Origin: an uncultured Eubacteriales bacterium
Lineage (GTDB): Bacteria > Bacillota > Clostridia > Oscillospirales > CAG-272
NCBI GenBank assembly: GCA_902462015.1
Contig: CABPZV010000051.1
Coordinates: 1 to 12,373 of the forward strand
DNA: 12,373 bases
Reading direction: 5' to 3'
Position numbers and translations under genes: made by a program. The notes below the pieces were generated by a model, which worked only from the letters and a program-made list of their open reading frames with translations, did no database searches and was not told where the DNA came from. Positions 1-8,592 of this stretch are shown here, piece by piece; positions within the stretch are counted from its first letter, which is position 1, and the number at the start of each line of letters is the position of its first letter.

Positions 1-60
1 AGCCCGTGAGGACTACCTGATTTCGAGTCAGGCCCGTTATGACCACTTCGATACGCTTCC
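1..60 (-). tRNA. tRNA-Ser(CGA), partial (3' part beyond window)
   Basis: Read on the minus strand, the sequence begins with acceptor strand GGAAGCG (60-54), followed by a three-pair D stem with a GTGGTC-containing D loop. The anticodon arm has stem CCTGA/TCAGG and loop CTCGAAA, so the anticodon is CGA, which reads the serine codon UCG. A long variable arm follows (AGTCC/GGGCT stem, TCAC loop), which marks it as a class II serine tRNA. The T arm, 3' acceptor strand and CCA region lie outside the window to the left. A broken copy of its 5' half lies immediately upstream. Transcription probably comes from the promoter at 179-207. Confidence 0.9.
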
Positions 61-134
61 GTATTCAATTTTTGGGGTGAAGAGTACCGAAAAAATGTGA
101 TTTCGAGTCAGGCCCGTTATGACCACTTCGATAC
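18..134. repeat. 37-bp direct repeat pair inside tRNA-Ser sequences
   Basis: Bases 18-54 and 98-134 are identical over 37 bp and are separated by 43 bp. Both copies cover the D arm and anticodon arm of tRNA-Ser(CGA). Identity stops abruptly at the 3' side of the anticodon stem. It becomes partial in the acceptor strand (GCTTCC against CTCTCC on the plus strand). Confidence 0.9.
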
Positions 135-140
135 CTCTCC
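98..140 (-). pseudogene. truncated 5' half of tRNA-Ser(CGA)
   Basis: Bases 98-134 repeat 18-54 exactly (37 bp, offset 80 bp). Read on the minus strand, the copy starts with a different acceptor strand, GGAGAGG (140-134). It continues through the D arm and the CGA anticodon loop, then breaks off in the 3' anticodon stem, where TCAGG is replaced by TCACA. What follows (97-61) has no variable arm, T arm or matching CCTCTCC acceptor strand, so no tRNA can fold. It may be a remnant of a tandem tRNA-Ser pair or of recombination at the anticodon loop. It shares the upstream promoter with the intact gene. Confidence 0.75.
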
Positions 141-178
141 GGTTTTTTAAAAGTATATAATCGAAATCATGTCCTAAT

Positions 179-207
179 ATTTTACCATAAACAAATTTAA
201 AATGCAA
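179..207 (-). promoter_or_regulatory. sigma-A-type promoter for tRNA-Ser
   Basis: On the minus strand there is a -35 box TTGCAT (207-202), a 17-nt spacer, and a -10 box TAAAAT (184-179) preceded by an extended TGG. The predicted start is near 171, about 30 nt before the first tRNA-like sequence. No other gene lies downstream on this strand, so it most likely drives the tRNA pair. Confidence 0.6.
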
Positions 208-246
208 TACTTTTTTATAAATTCAAAAAATTTATTCGAATTTATG

Positions 247-276
247 AATAAAAGCACCCCGTTTGTTAAAGCGGTG
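247..276 (-). terminator. weak candidate terminator of the atp operon
   Basis: On the minus strand, CACCG (276-272) can pair with CGGGGTG (261-255) with a two-base bulge. The hairpin is followed by CTTTTATT (254-247). The stem is short and the T tract is interrupted. It is the only terminator-like structure seen between the end of atpC and the tRNA promoter. It may instead be that the operon ends by another mechanism. Confidence 0.3.
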
Positions 277-391
277 GACTTACAATACGTTGGTTAGCAA
301 GGTGTCGGCTGGCAATGCCACGGCTGATAAGGCGTTCGGCTATGAGGCCGCTGGGGATTACATTACTTTTATTGTCGGATTCAATTTTTAA
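248..391 (+). pseudogene. possible remnant reading frame, about 45 codons, unknown
   Basis: A plus-strand frame runs from just after a TGA at 245-247 to TAA at 389-391 without an ATG start or a ribosome-binding site. Its last part reads SAGNATADKAFGYEAAG and ends ITFIVGFNF. The composition looks protein-like, and the terminal strand is alternating and aromatic-ended, as in beta-barrel C-termini. Bases about 270-360 are clearly GC-richer than the flanks, which fits a decayed foreign fragment. It converges on atpC. A chance open frame is equally possible. No homologue is recognised and no function is assigned. Confidence 0.25.
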
Positions 392-440
392 CCGAAGCTT
401 TAAACGGGATTTTGGACCTTACCTAATATTTCCGGATGGA

Positions 441-850
441 CTAATGGAACATGTGATTTTTTACTTTCATTCGATTTAACGCTCTTGCCATTCTTGCCTG
501 AGCCTGGTAGTAATCCCGTATACTTCTTTTCTGAAGCAGCTCTTCTTTGGCTCTGTCAGCATCTCGTTTTGCACGATTGATATCAATTTCTTCCGGGAGT
601 TCTATCGTATCGACAAGAACAAGTACATTTCCGTCTTCAACTTTTATAATTCCTTCTGACACAGCTGCTATGACTGTTTCTCCGTTTTGCTTACGCATTT
701 CGAGCATACCCGGGATTATATCTGAAATAAGATTCTGATGATTAGCCCATATACCGTAAAGCCCATCACTTGTAGGTATTACAATAGATTCGCATTTACC
801 CTTAAAAAAAGGTTTATCAGCAGCAAGAATTGAGATAACAAAGCAATTCA

Positions 851-851
<1 letters not shown>
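441..851 (-). CDS. atpC: F1 ATP synthase epsilon subunit
   Basis: This is the epsilon subunit of the F1 central stalk (136 residues, normal length). It binds gamma near the c-ring and can inhibit ATP hydrolysis through its C-terminal helices. Residues 1-85 form the N-terminal beta-sandwich, with the family pattern SDGLYGIWANHQN at 28-40. Residues 86-130 form the two-helix C-terminal domain. IDINRA (89-94) fits the I(L)DxxRA signature linked to ATP binding by epsilon in Bacillus-type enzymes, so ATP-sensing autoinhibition is plausible but is inference. The start ATG overlaps the atpD stop codon by one base (TAATG), preceded by GGTGAG, so translation is probably coupled. It is the last gene of the operon. 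Confidence 0.95.
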
Positions 852-3167
<2,316 letters not shown>

Positions 3168-3170
3168 ATA

Positions 3171-4922
3171 TTATTGCTCCTGGCGTGTAAAATTTACTGC
3201 GGCTTGTTTTGCAAAATCAATTATTTTGGTTTTATCGTCATCTGTCAGAAGTCCGATTTTATCAATGCGTTCACAGATTTCTGCATGAACTTCTGAGAAA
3301 TTCTTTAATAAACCGGAGAGAAATTCAGGAATATTATCATCCGGAATATCAATCATTGTATGACTGAGTGCGGTTACAAGTGTAACGACCTGCTCGTGCA
3401 GACTCATCGGATGATACTGAGCCTGACGCAGCATTCTCATAAGCCCCTGTCCGTATGTTAGCTGACGTTTTGTCGTGGTATCAAGGTCGCTTGCAAATTG
3501 CGTAAAAACTTCCATCTCCCGGTATTGTGCCAAATCAAGGCGAAGAGTACCAACTGCCTTTTTCATTGCCTTTGTCTGAGCGTCTCCGCCCACACGTGAG
3601 ACTGAAAGACCTACGTTTACAGCCGGACGCTGACCTGAAAAGAACAAATCGCTTTCTAAAAATATCTGTCCGTCAGTAATCGAAATAATATTTGTCGGTA
3701 TATACGCAGAAACGTCTCCAGCCTGAGTTTCTACAATGGGAAGTGCGGTAATGCTTCCTCCGCCGTACTCGTCTGAAAGATGTGCGGAGCGTTCAAGCAG
3801 TCTTGAATGAAGATAGAATACATCTCCCGGATATGCTTCACGTCCGGGGGAACGGCCGAGAAGCAGACTGATCGAACGGTATGCAATGGCGTGCTTGGAA
3901 AGATCATCGTATACGATGAGTACATCCTTTCCGTTTTCCATGAAGTATTCACCGAGTGCGGTACCGGAATAAGGAGCGATATATTGAAGAGGAGCCGGAT
4001 CGCTCGCAGAAGCGTTTACAATAATTGTATATTCAAGAGCCCCGTGTCTGCGCAGGGTCTGTGCAAGCTGTGCAGTGGCGCTTGCTTTCTGGCCTATTGA
4101 AACGTAGATGCATATTACGTTTTTTCCTTTTTGGTTTAAAATTGTATCAAGTGCAAGTGCGGTTTTTCCCGTCTGTCTGTCTCCTATTATAAGTTCCCGC
4201 TGTCCCCGTCCAATCGGAAACATCGAATCGACTGCAATGAGCCCGGTCTCAAGAGGAACTTTTACAGGCTGGCGGTGGGTTATAGGCGGCGCCGGACGTT
4301 CAATCTGGCGGTATTCCTCGAACGGAATATCACCCTGACCGTCTATAGGCACGCCAAGAGCGTTTACAACTCTTCCGATAAAAGCCTCTCCCACCGGAAT
4401 TCCCGCCGTTTTGCCGGTTCTCAGCACACGGCTGCCCTCACATATCTCGTTGTCGTCATCAAAAAGTATACATCCAAGCTCATTACGGTTTATATTTTGA
4501 ACAAGACCGCGTATACCGGAACTGAAAATAAGAATTTCGCCGTAAGTGACGTGTGAAAGTCCTTTAACGGTAGCAATACCGTCTCCGACCGTCAGAACCG
4601 TTCCTATTTCTTTTTCAAGAATCTTTGGAGTCCAGTTGTTTACTGTCTCACGCAGAAGCGGAACTATATTGTCGGATTTTCCAACCGTGTCGTAAAGAAG
4701 TTTTTTCAGCTGCTCGAATTTTTCGTGAAGACCCCATTCGTATGTTTTAGATCCGATTTCCAGTCTGAAGCTGTCATGCAGATCTTCATTCTTTATATAG
4801 ATAAGCTTGAAATCACCCTTATATCTGTCTTTTATAAATTTTTTCAAACGTTCCTTCTGATTGTCATCCGGAGGAGCAGATGAATATAAAACAGCTTGCT
4901 TTGCATCTTTTTGTTCTGCCAT
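3171..4922 (-). CDS. atpA: F1 alpha subunit with N-terminal delta(OSCP) C-terminal domain fusion
   Basis: Residues ~85-583 are a complete non-catalytic alpha subunit. GTVLTVGDGIA starts the beta-barrel at 107, the Walker A loop GDRQTGKT is at 247-254, and the arginine finger is R443 in SVSRVGG. The protein is 583 residues against about 505 in the family. Residues ~10-76 match the C-terminal domain of the delta subunit: VLYSSAPP corresponds to the V-x-SA-x-x-L strand, a charged amphipathic helix follows, then FRLEIGSK as the IIRAGD strand and KFEQLKKLL as the final LERLxxxL helix. The match to E. coli delta is nearly gap-free over ~65 residues. No separate atpH lies in the operon. The start is ATG 4922 with AAAGGA 11-12 nt upstream; an in-frame shorter start without the extension is not supported by a ribosome-binding site that I can see. 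That the added domain binds b is inference from the family. Confidence 0.95.
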   Translation of the reverse strand: MAEQKDAKQAVLYSSAPPDDNQKERLKKFIKDRYKGDFKLIYIKNEDLHDSFRLEIGSKTYEWGLHEKFEQLKKLLYDTVGKSDNIVPLLRETVNNWTPKILEKEIGTVLTVGDGIATVKGLSHVTYGEILIFSSGIRGLVQNINRNELGCILFDDDNEICEGSRVLRTGKTAGIPVGEAFIGRVVNALGVPIDGQGDIPFEEYRQIERPAPPITHRQPVKVPLETGLIAVDSMFPIGRGQRELIIGDRQTGKTALALDTILNQKGKNVICIYVSIGQKASATAQLAQTLRRHGALEYTIIVNASASDPAPLQYIAPYSGTALGEYFMENGKDVLIVYDDLSKHAIAYRSISLLLGRSPGREAYPGDVFYLHSRLLERSAHLSDEYGGGSITALPIVETQAGDVSAYIPTNIISITDGQIFLESDLFFSGQRPAVNVGLSVSRVGGDAQTKAMKKAVGTLRLDLAQYREMEVFTQFASDLDTTTKRQLTYGQGLMRMLRQAQYHPMSLHEQVVTLVTALSHTMIDIPDDNIPEFLSGLLKNFSEVHAEICERIDKIGLLTDDDKTKIIDFAKQAAVNFTRQEQ

Positions 4923-5045
4923 TTTTACGCCTGTTCCTTTCTGCAGATTAAAACGCCAATATCGGTTTGCTATATTCGAAAAAAGGCTAAGAGCCGGTTA
5001 TGAAGCGTTTTTGTGGAGGTTATAATAAAAACGGAATTTTTATAT
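4923..5045 (-). other. non-coding atpF-atpA gap where atpH is normally found
   Basis: The 123-bp spacer holds no open frame for a delta subunit on either strand. On the minus strand it contains a short hairpin GGCT-CTT-AGCC (4995-4985) followed by six T (4984-4979), which resembles a weak attenuator or processing site. Next comes the atpA ribosome-binding site AAAGGA. It is by far the longest spacer among the F1/Fo stalk genes here; the downstream junctions are 3, 1 and -1 nt. Confidence 0.6.
4979..4995 (-). terminator. short hairpin with T6 tract, possible attenuator before atpA
   Basis: A 4-bp GC-rich stem with a 3-nt loop is immediately followed by six T on the transcribed strand. The stem is too short for an efficient terminator. 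It could cause partial termination or pausing between the Fo genes and the F1 genes. Confidence 0.25.
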
Positions 5046-5531
5046 TTATTTATCGGAAGTGCTATTTTTTTCTGCATTTTCAAGAAAGTCATTATAAATA
5101 TCAGGTGATGGGCAGACAACCTTTTCTGCTGCGGCTGTTATTATTTCGGCGATATCCTTTTGCGCGCTGTCTATAATTTTCTTTTTTTCATTATCTGCAG
5201 CATTTCGCGCTGTTTTAATTATAGATTCCGCTTCAAGCTTTGCCATTTTTAAACGTTTATCCGCAAGACTTTCTGCGTTTTTTTCAGCTTCTGCCTTCAT
5301 TTTTTCTATTTCAGCTTCAGCCGAAAGAAGGCGTTCTGTATATTCGGATTTTATTTTTTCGGCTTCATTCAGCTTTTGATTTGCCAAATCATCCATTTTT
5401 TTGTATTCTTCGGTACGCTTTTCCATAAACTTTTTAATCGGACTGTAAAGAAGAAAATAGAGAATAGCGAACAGGATTACGAAATTCAACAGGTGCAATA
5501 GAATTTGCTGAAGATTGATATTAAGCGGCAT
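5046..5531 (-). CDS. atpF: Fo ATP synthase b subunit
   Basis: This is subunit b of the peripheral stalk (161 residues from the preferred start). Residues ~6-30 form the single membrane helix (LLNFVILFAILYFLLY), followed by YSPIKKFMEKR at the cytoplasmic edge. From about 35 to 150 there is a long, highly charged Ala/Glu/Lys coiled coil that dimerises and normally ends on the delta C-terminal domain. An upstream in-frame ATG at 5549 would add six residues (MKGRLA) but has no ribosome-binding site. AAAGGA (5548-5543) lies 9 nt before ATG 5531, so the latter start is chosen. No separate delta subunit is encoded here, so the expected partner of its C-terminus is the delta-like domain on AtpA. Confidence 0.93.
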   Translation of the reverse strand: MPLNINLQQILLHLLNFVILFAILYFLLYSPIKKFMEKRTEEYKKMDDLANQKLNEAEKIKSEYTERLLSAEAEIEKMKAEAEKNAESLADKRLKMAKLEAESIIKTARNAADNEKKKIIDSAQKDIAEIITAAAEKVVCPSPDIYNDFLENAEKNSTSDK

Positions 5532-5567
5532 AGCCAATCGTCCTTTCATAAATAATCGGTGCTTTAA

Positions 5568-5584
5568 CGGGGAGTTATATCCCG
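5568..5584 (-). promoter_or_regulatory. hairpin between atpE and atpF
   Basis: On the minus strand CGGGA and TCCCCG flank the loop TATAAC, giving a 5-bp stem with one bulged C. No T tract follows. A structure at this junction could protect or separate the atpE message, whose product is needed in many copies. The position fits that role, but the function is inference. Confidence 0.25.
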
Positions 5585-5614
5585 ATACTTTAAACGGTGC
5601 TTACCGGCGTATAA

Positions 5615-5977
5615 TCAAAGAACAAATATAATTAAAATGGCCACGATCAGTGCATATATAATAAGTGTTTCAATGAATACAAGTCCAAGCATAAGATTTG
5701 TACGTATATTACCTGTTGCTTCAGGCTGCCTTGAAATTCCGTCTGACGCCTTGCCGATTGCAATACCCATTGCAATTGCTCCGGCTGCCGCTGCAAAACC
5801 GACTGCAAATGCAGCTGGCCAAGCTTTTGATTCGCTGGTTTCGTTCTCAGCCGTCTCACTTGAAACTTCAATATCAGAATCGACAGCTTCACCTACCGCG
5901 GCTGCAGGAACGGAAATCATAAAAACGGCGATAGCAATGCAAAGAATTGCCATAATATGTCTTATTTGTCTTTTCAT
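5615..5977 (-). CDS. atpE: Fo ATP synthase c subunit with signal-peptide-like leader
   Basis: This is the proteolipid that forms the ion-driven c-ring. Residues ~52-120 are a normal two-helix c subunit: glycine/alanine-rich helix 1 (AAFAVGFAAAAGAIAMGIAIG, starting 55), the polar loop RQPEA (83-87), and helix 2 with the ion-binding carboxylate E103 in FIETLIIY. The protein is 120 residues instead of 70-90. It begins with a basic N-terminus, a hydrophobic stretch (8-24) and SVPAAAVGEA, which looks like a cleavable signal peptide. An acidic spacer rich in Glu/Ser/Thr follows (31-51). The usual helix-1 glutamine of Na+-type c subunits is M70, which favours H+ coupling. GGAGG 8 nt upstream supports the long start at 5977. 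Confidence 0.93.
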   Translation of the reverse strand: MKRQIRHIMAILCIAIAVFMISVPAAAVGEAVDSDIEVSSETAENETSESKAWPAAFAVGFAAAAGAIAMGIAIGKASDGISRQPEATGNIRTNLMLGLVFIETLIIYALIVAILIIFVL

Positions 5978-6050
5978 CTTATATTCCTCCGAATATGTTA
6001 TTTTGAATACTTATTTTTGTTTTAAAATATTTTGTTATTATCTTAAAGAG
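5978..6050 (-). promoter_or_regulatory. AU-rich leader and loop-presented RBS of atpE
   Basis: The atpB-atpE spacer is strongly A/T-rich and ends in a perfect hairpin, ATATTC-GGAG-GAATAT (5996-5981). This would expose most of the Shine-Dalgarno sequence in its loop, 8 nt before the atpE ATG. In E. coli an A/U-rich region upstream of atpE boosts its translation to meet the c-ring copy number. A similar role here is inference. The segment ATATTCGGAG also precedes atpB. Confidence 0.45.
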
Positions 6051-6878
6051 CTATTGATTTTTTATCTTGTGTACTTTTAAATGCGGTTCCGATACCTCAC
6101 CATAGAACAGAGCAGTAAGCATTGTCAGAACATATGCCTGAATAAGCGCATGCAGTAGAGTAAATAAAATTCCGACAATAACGGGAATGACATAGCTTGT
6201 TAAGGAGTAATAGTATACGAGATCTGTTACCAATGCGCCGCTCAGAAGTGCGCCGAAGAGACGGAAGCTCATCGAGATGGGGAGTGAAAAATCTTTAAGC
6301 GTGCTCCCTACACCTTTGAATCCGTTTCCGATTATGCCTCCCGACAATATTATAAGATATGATAAACATCCAAGGGCGATTGCTCCATTTATATCGGATA
6401 ACGGTGCCGGAAGAGTGACGGAAATTCCATCCGGTGTTACAGCCTGAAATCCGAACAGTTCAAAAAGAGTTCCGATACATATATAGGTTCCTGCAGAAAA
6501 TATGTAAGCTCCAAGAAATTTATTTCTGTGAGGGCTGTTTGATTTTGCCAAATTGTCAAACATTCCTACAGCCTGTTCGAGCAGCAGCTGAAGTTTTCCC
6601 GGAATACGTTTGAATTTCGGTATAAAGAAGATCCTTATGATAAGTGCAAAGATAAATAATATTGCTGTTACTGTATAGGCGGAAATAAGTCCTGGATTCA
6701 CATATGAAATTCCGAACAGACTTACTTTTTCTGCGTCATGCAGCACGGCGTCTTTCATAATTTCCTGAATAGTCTCAGATTCTTTATAAGAATCTCTTGT
6801 TAATATAATTCCAGCAATCAGCAAAGCGATGATTGCAATGAATACAATCAGGCTGATTATTTTCTTTTTTTTACTCAT
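6051..6878 (-). CDS. atpB: Fo ATP synthase a subunit
   Basis: Subunit a is the membrane stator that holds the two ion half-channels against the c-ring (275 residues, normal length). The first hydrophobic segment is at 7-26, with further membrane helices at about 66-88, 122-145, 163-185, 198-224 and 230-258. The essential arginine is R206 in SFRLFGALLSG, and Q247 in HALIQAYV matches the conserved helix-5 glutamine. The positions matching E. coli E219 and H245 are A215 and T240, so both helper residues are replaced; H243 sits nearby. The start has GGAG 8 nt upstream. It follows the antiporter gene by 62 bp. No atpI gene is present. Confidence 0.96.
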   Translation of the reverse strand: MSKKKKIISLIVFIAIIALLIAGIILTRDSYKESETIQEIMKDAVLHDAEKVSLFGISYVNPGLISAYTVTAILFIFALIIRIFFIPKFKRIPGKLQLLLEQAVGMFDNLAKSNSPHRNKFLGAYIFSAGTYICIGTLFELFGFQAVTPDGISVTLPAPLSDINGAIALGCLSYLIILSGGIIGNGFKGVGSTLKDFSLPISMSFRLFGALLSGALVTDLVYYYSLTSYVIPVIVGILFTLLHALIQAYVLTMLTALFYGEVSEPHLKVHKIKNQ

Positions 6879-6940
6879 AACAATACTCCGAATATAGCTA
6901 AATAAAAAGGAAAATTATTATTTATATAATCAATGTATAT

Positions 6941-8326
6941 TTAGGTTATATAAGCTTTTCCGTGAAGCTTACCGCGTATGGGTTTTACGGTGGAATCAGT
7001 GGCAATTTTATTTTCCGGACAAGTGTTTTGTATACTTCCGAATGCCTCTGACGAAATAGGTATTCTGTCTGTGCTGCTGTCCGACGGCTTGTGAGTATGA
7101 TTTTTAAACGCAAGCTTGAGTAGTATGGGACAAAGGATAGATGACAGAACAATCAAAAGAATCGTCGGAACAAGCGGATCGATTCCTGCGAGAATGCCGT
7201 TTTCATAGTAAATCAGGCTTTGGCCTGCCGCGTAGACAGCAAGGGCGACTTCGCCGCGCGCAATCATTCCGCACCCGATTATCAAAGATTCGCGTTTGCT
7301 GTACCTAAAAGCTCTTGCCATACCTGAGCATCCCGCAATTTTTCCGATAACTCCGAGGAGAACGAATACCAGTGCAAAAATCAGTCCCGAGAGCTGAAAA
7401 TGGCTGAAATCTGCAGAAATTCCGATATATGCAAAGAAAATGGGTGTAAAAATCATGTAACCGCTTACTACAACTTTCCGGTCTACGTACGATGTATCGT
7501 CGAGTCCGCTTAGCATCAGACCTGCCATATATGCTCCGGTGATTGTCGCGATACCAAAAAATTTTTCAGAACAGAAAGCGTACAGAAAACAGATTACTAA
7601 TGCAAATATTCCGGTTCTTCTTTTGTGCGGATACCTGTTTACAAGCCAGCGAAAGCTAATTCTTATTATAAGGCCTATTCCAATGGCAAATATGAAAAAT
7701 CCAACTGCTTTTAGAAGCGTTAACCATATGTTTCCGCCTCCGTTGATTCCGGTGATTATACTGAGCGCAATGATTCCGAGTACATCGTCTATAATGGCTG
7801 CGCTTAATACGGTTGTACCTACGTGAGTATTAAGCTTTCCCAGCTCGCGGAGAGTCTCAACGGTGATTCCGACGCTTGTGGCGGAAAGTATGCATCCGAC
7901 GAACAGGGCATTCATCATTATTTCATGTGTTACAGATTTGCCAGGCCAGCCCATGAACAGAAGAGCTCCAAGCGTGCCGAGCGCAACCGGGATGACCACG
8001 CCGAATGCAGCGATTGCTGTTGCTGCTGCTCCGCTTTTTTTTAGTTCTTTAATATCTGTTTCAAGTCCGCTTGAGAATAGAATGAAGATGACTCCTATCT
8101 GTGCAAAGCTGTTCAGTACGTCCATTTCAATAGCTGTCGGGCTTATGATCCCATTAAAACTGCCGAGATTCAGCCGTCCAAAGATTGACGGTCCGATTAG
8201 GAGACCGGCAATAATCATCCCGACGACTTGAGGAAGACCGAGTTTTCTGGTCAGCATGCCGAGCAGCTTGGTTGCAAGAAGAATAATAGCACAGTAATAT
8301 ATAATGTTGTTTACATCGAAGTTCAT
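6941..8326 (-). CDS. CPA2-family Na+(or K+)/H+ antiporter
   Basis: This 461-residue membrane protein of the monovalent cation:proton antiporter-2 family (NapA/KefB-like) has about 12-13 hydrophobic segments up to residue ~408. The core motifs are SATSVGIT (148-155) in the unwound TM4-like helix and the acidic pair D180-D181 in SAAIIDDVLG. A double aspartate is typical of electrogenic Na+/H+ exchangers of the NapA type. ARGEVALAVY follows in a later helix. Residues ~409-461 form a polar tail with no recognisable RCK/TrkA-N domain, so it is not a full-length Kef channel. The start is ATG 8326 with AAGGTGA upstream. It is the first gene after the operon promoter, so it is probably co-transcribed with the ATP synthase. 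Substrate (Na+ or K+) and direction are not resolved. Confidence 0.9.
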   Translation of the reverse strand: MNFDVNNIIYYCAIILLATKLLGMLTRKLGLPQVVGMIIAGLLIGPSIFGRLNLGSFNGIISPTAIEMDVLNSFAQIGVIFILFSSGLETDIKELKKSGAAATAIAAFGVVIPVALGTLGALLFMGWPGKSVTHEIMMNALFVGCILSATSVGITVETLRELGKLNTHVGTTVLSAAIIDDVLGIIALSIITGINGGGNIWLTLLKAVGFFIFAIGIGLIIRISFRWLVNRYPHKRRTGIFALVICFLYAFCSEKFFGIATITGAYMAGLMLSGLDDTSYVDRKVVVSGYMIFTPIFFAYIGISADFSHFQLSGLIFALVFVLLGVIGKIAGCSGMARAFRYSKRESLIIGCGMIARGEVALAVYAAGQSLIYYENGILAGIDPLVPTILLIVLSSILCPILLKLAFKNHTHKPSDSSTDRIPISSEAFGSIQNTCPENKIATDSTVKPIRGKLHGKAYIT

Positions 8327-8376
8327 TTAGTAAAATCACCTTGATTAAAATAAATTATCGTCTTTAATAAATTCAT

Positions 8377-8405
8377 ATTATATCACAAAGAAAATACTTT
8401 TTCAA
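8377..8405 (-). promoter_or_regulatory. sigma-A promoter of the antiporter-atp operon
   Basis: On the minus strand TTGAAA (8405-8400), a 17-nt spacer and TATAAT (8382-8377) with an extended TGA in front form a near-consensus promoter. The predicted start is near 8370, giving a leader of about 44 nt before the antiporter ATG. It is the only strong promoter seen above atpB. Confidence 0.8.
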
Positions 8406-8592
8406 GCGATTTGCTTCGATATATTGCATTATAATGTCAATGAAAAATCATATTTTTTTGTGAATTATGCAGGCGGAATTGAAAATACATATATCTAAAT
8501 GCAAAATGTTTCTTGCTTGACAAAGCGTCTCATTTGGCATAATTGAAATTTGTATATCAATTTTCGGTATCAAGTTTATGATGCAATATTTT

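Noticed and set aside
18..134. CRISPR-like direct repeats at the left edge
   Set aside because: There are only two copies, and the repeat is clearly part of a tRNA-Ser structure, with anticodon and variable arms visible in one copy.
270..360. Integron attC site or structured RNA in the GC-richer patch
   Set aside because: Small inverted repeats such as TGGC-AAT-GCCA occur, but the core sites and overall fold expected for attC or a known RNA family are absent.
5637..6080. Plus-strand 147-codon frame over atpE
   Set aside because: It is antisense to the clear c-subunit gene and arises from its alanine-rich codons.
6891..6960. Internal promoter before atpB
   Set aside because: There are several TATA-like strings in AT-rich DNA, but no -35 box at 16-18 nt spacing.
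6941..8326. Kef-type glutathione-gated potassium channel
   Set aside because: No C-terminal TrkA-N/RCK domain is present; the tail after the membrane part is only about 53 polar residues.
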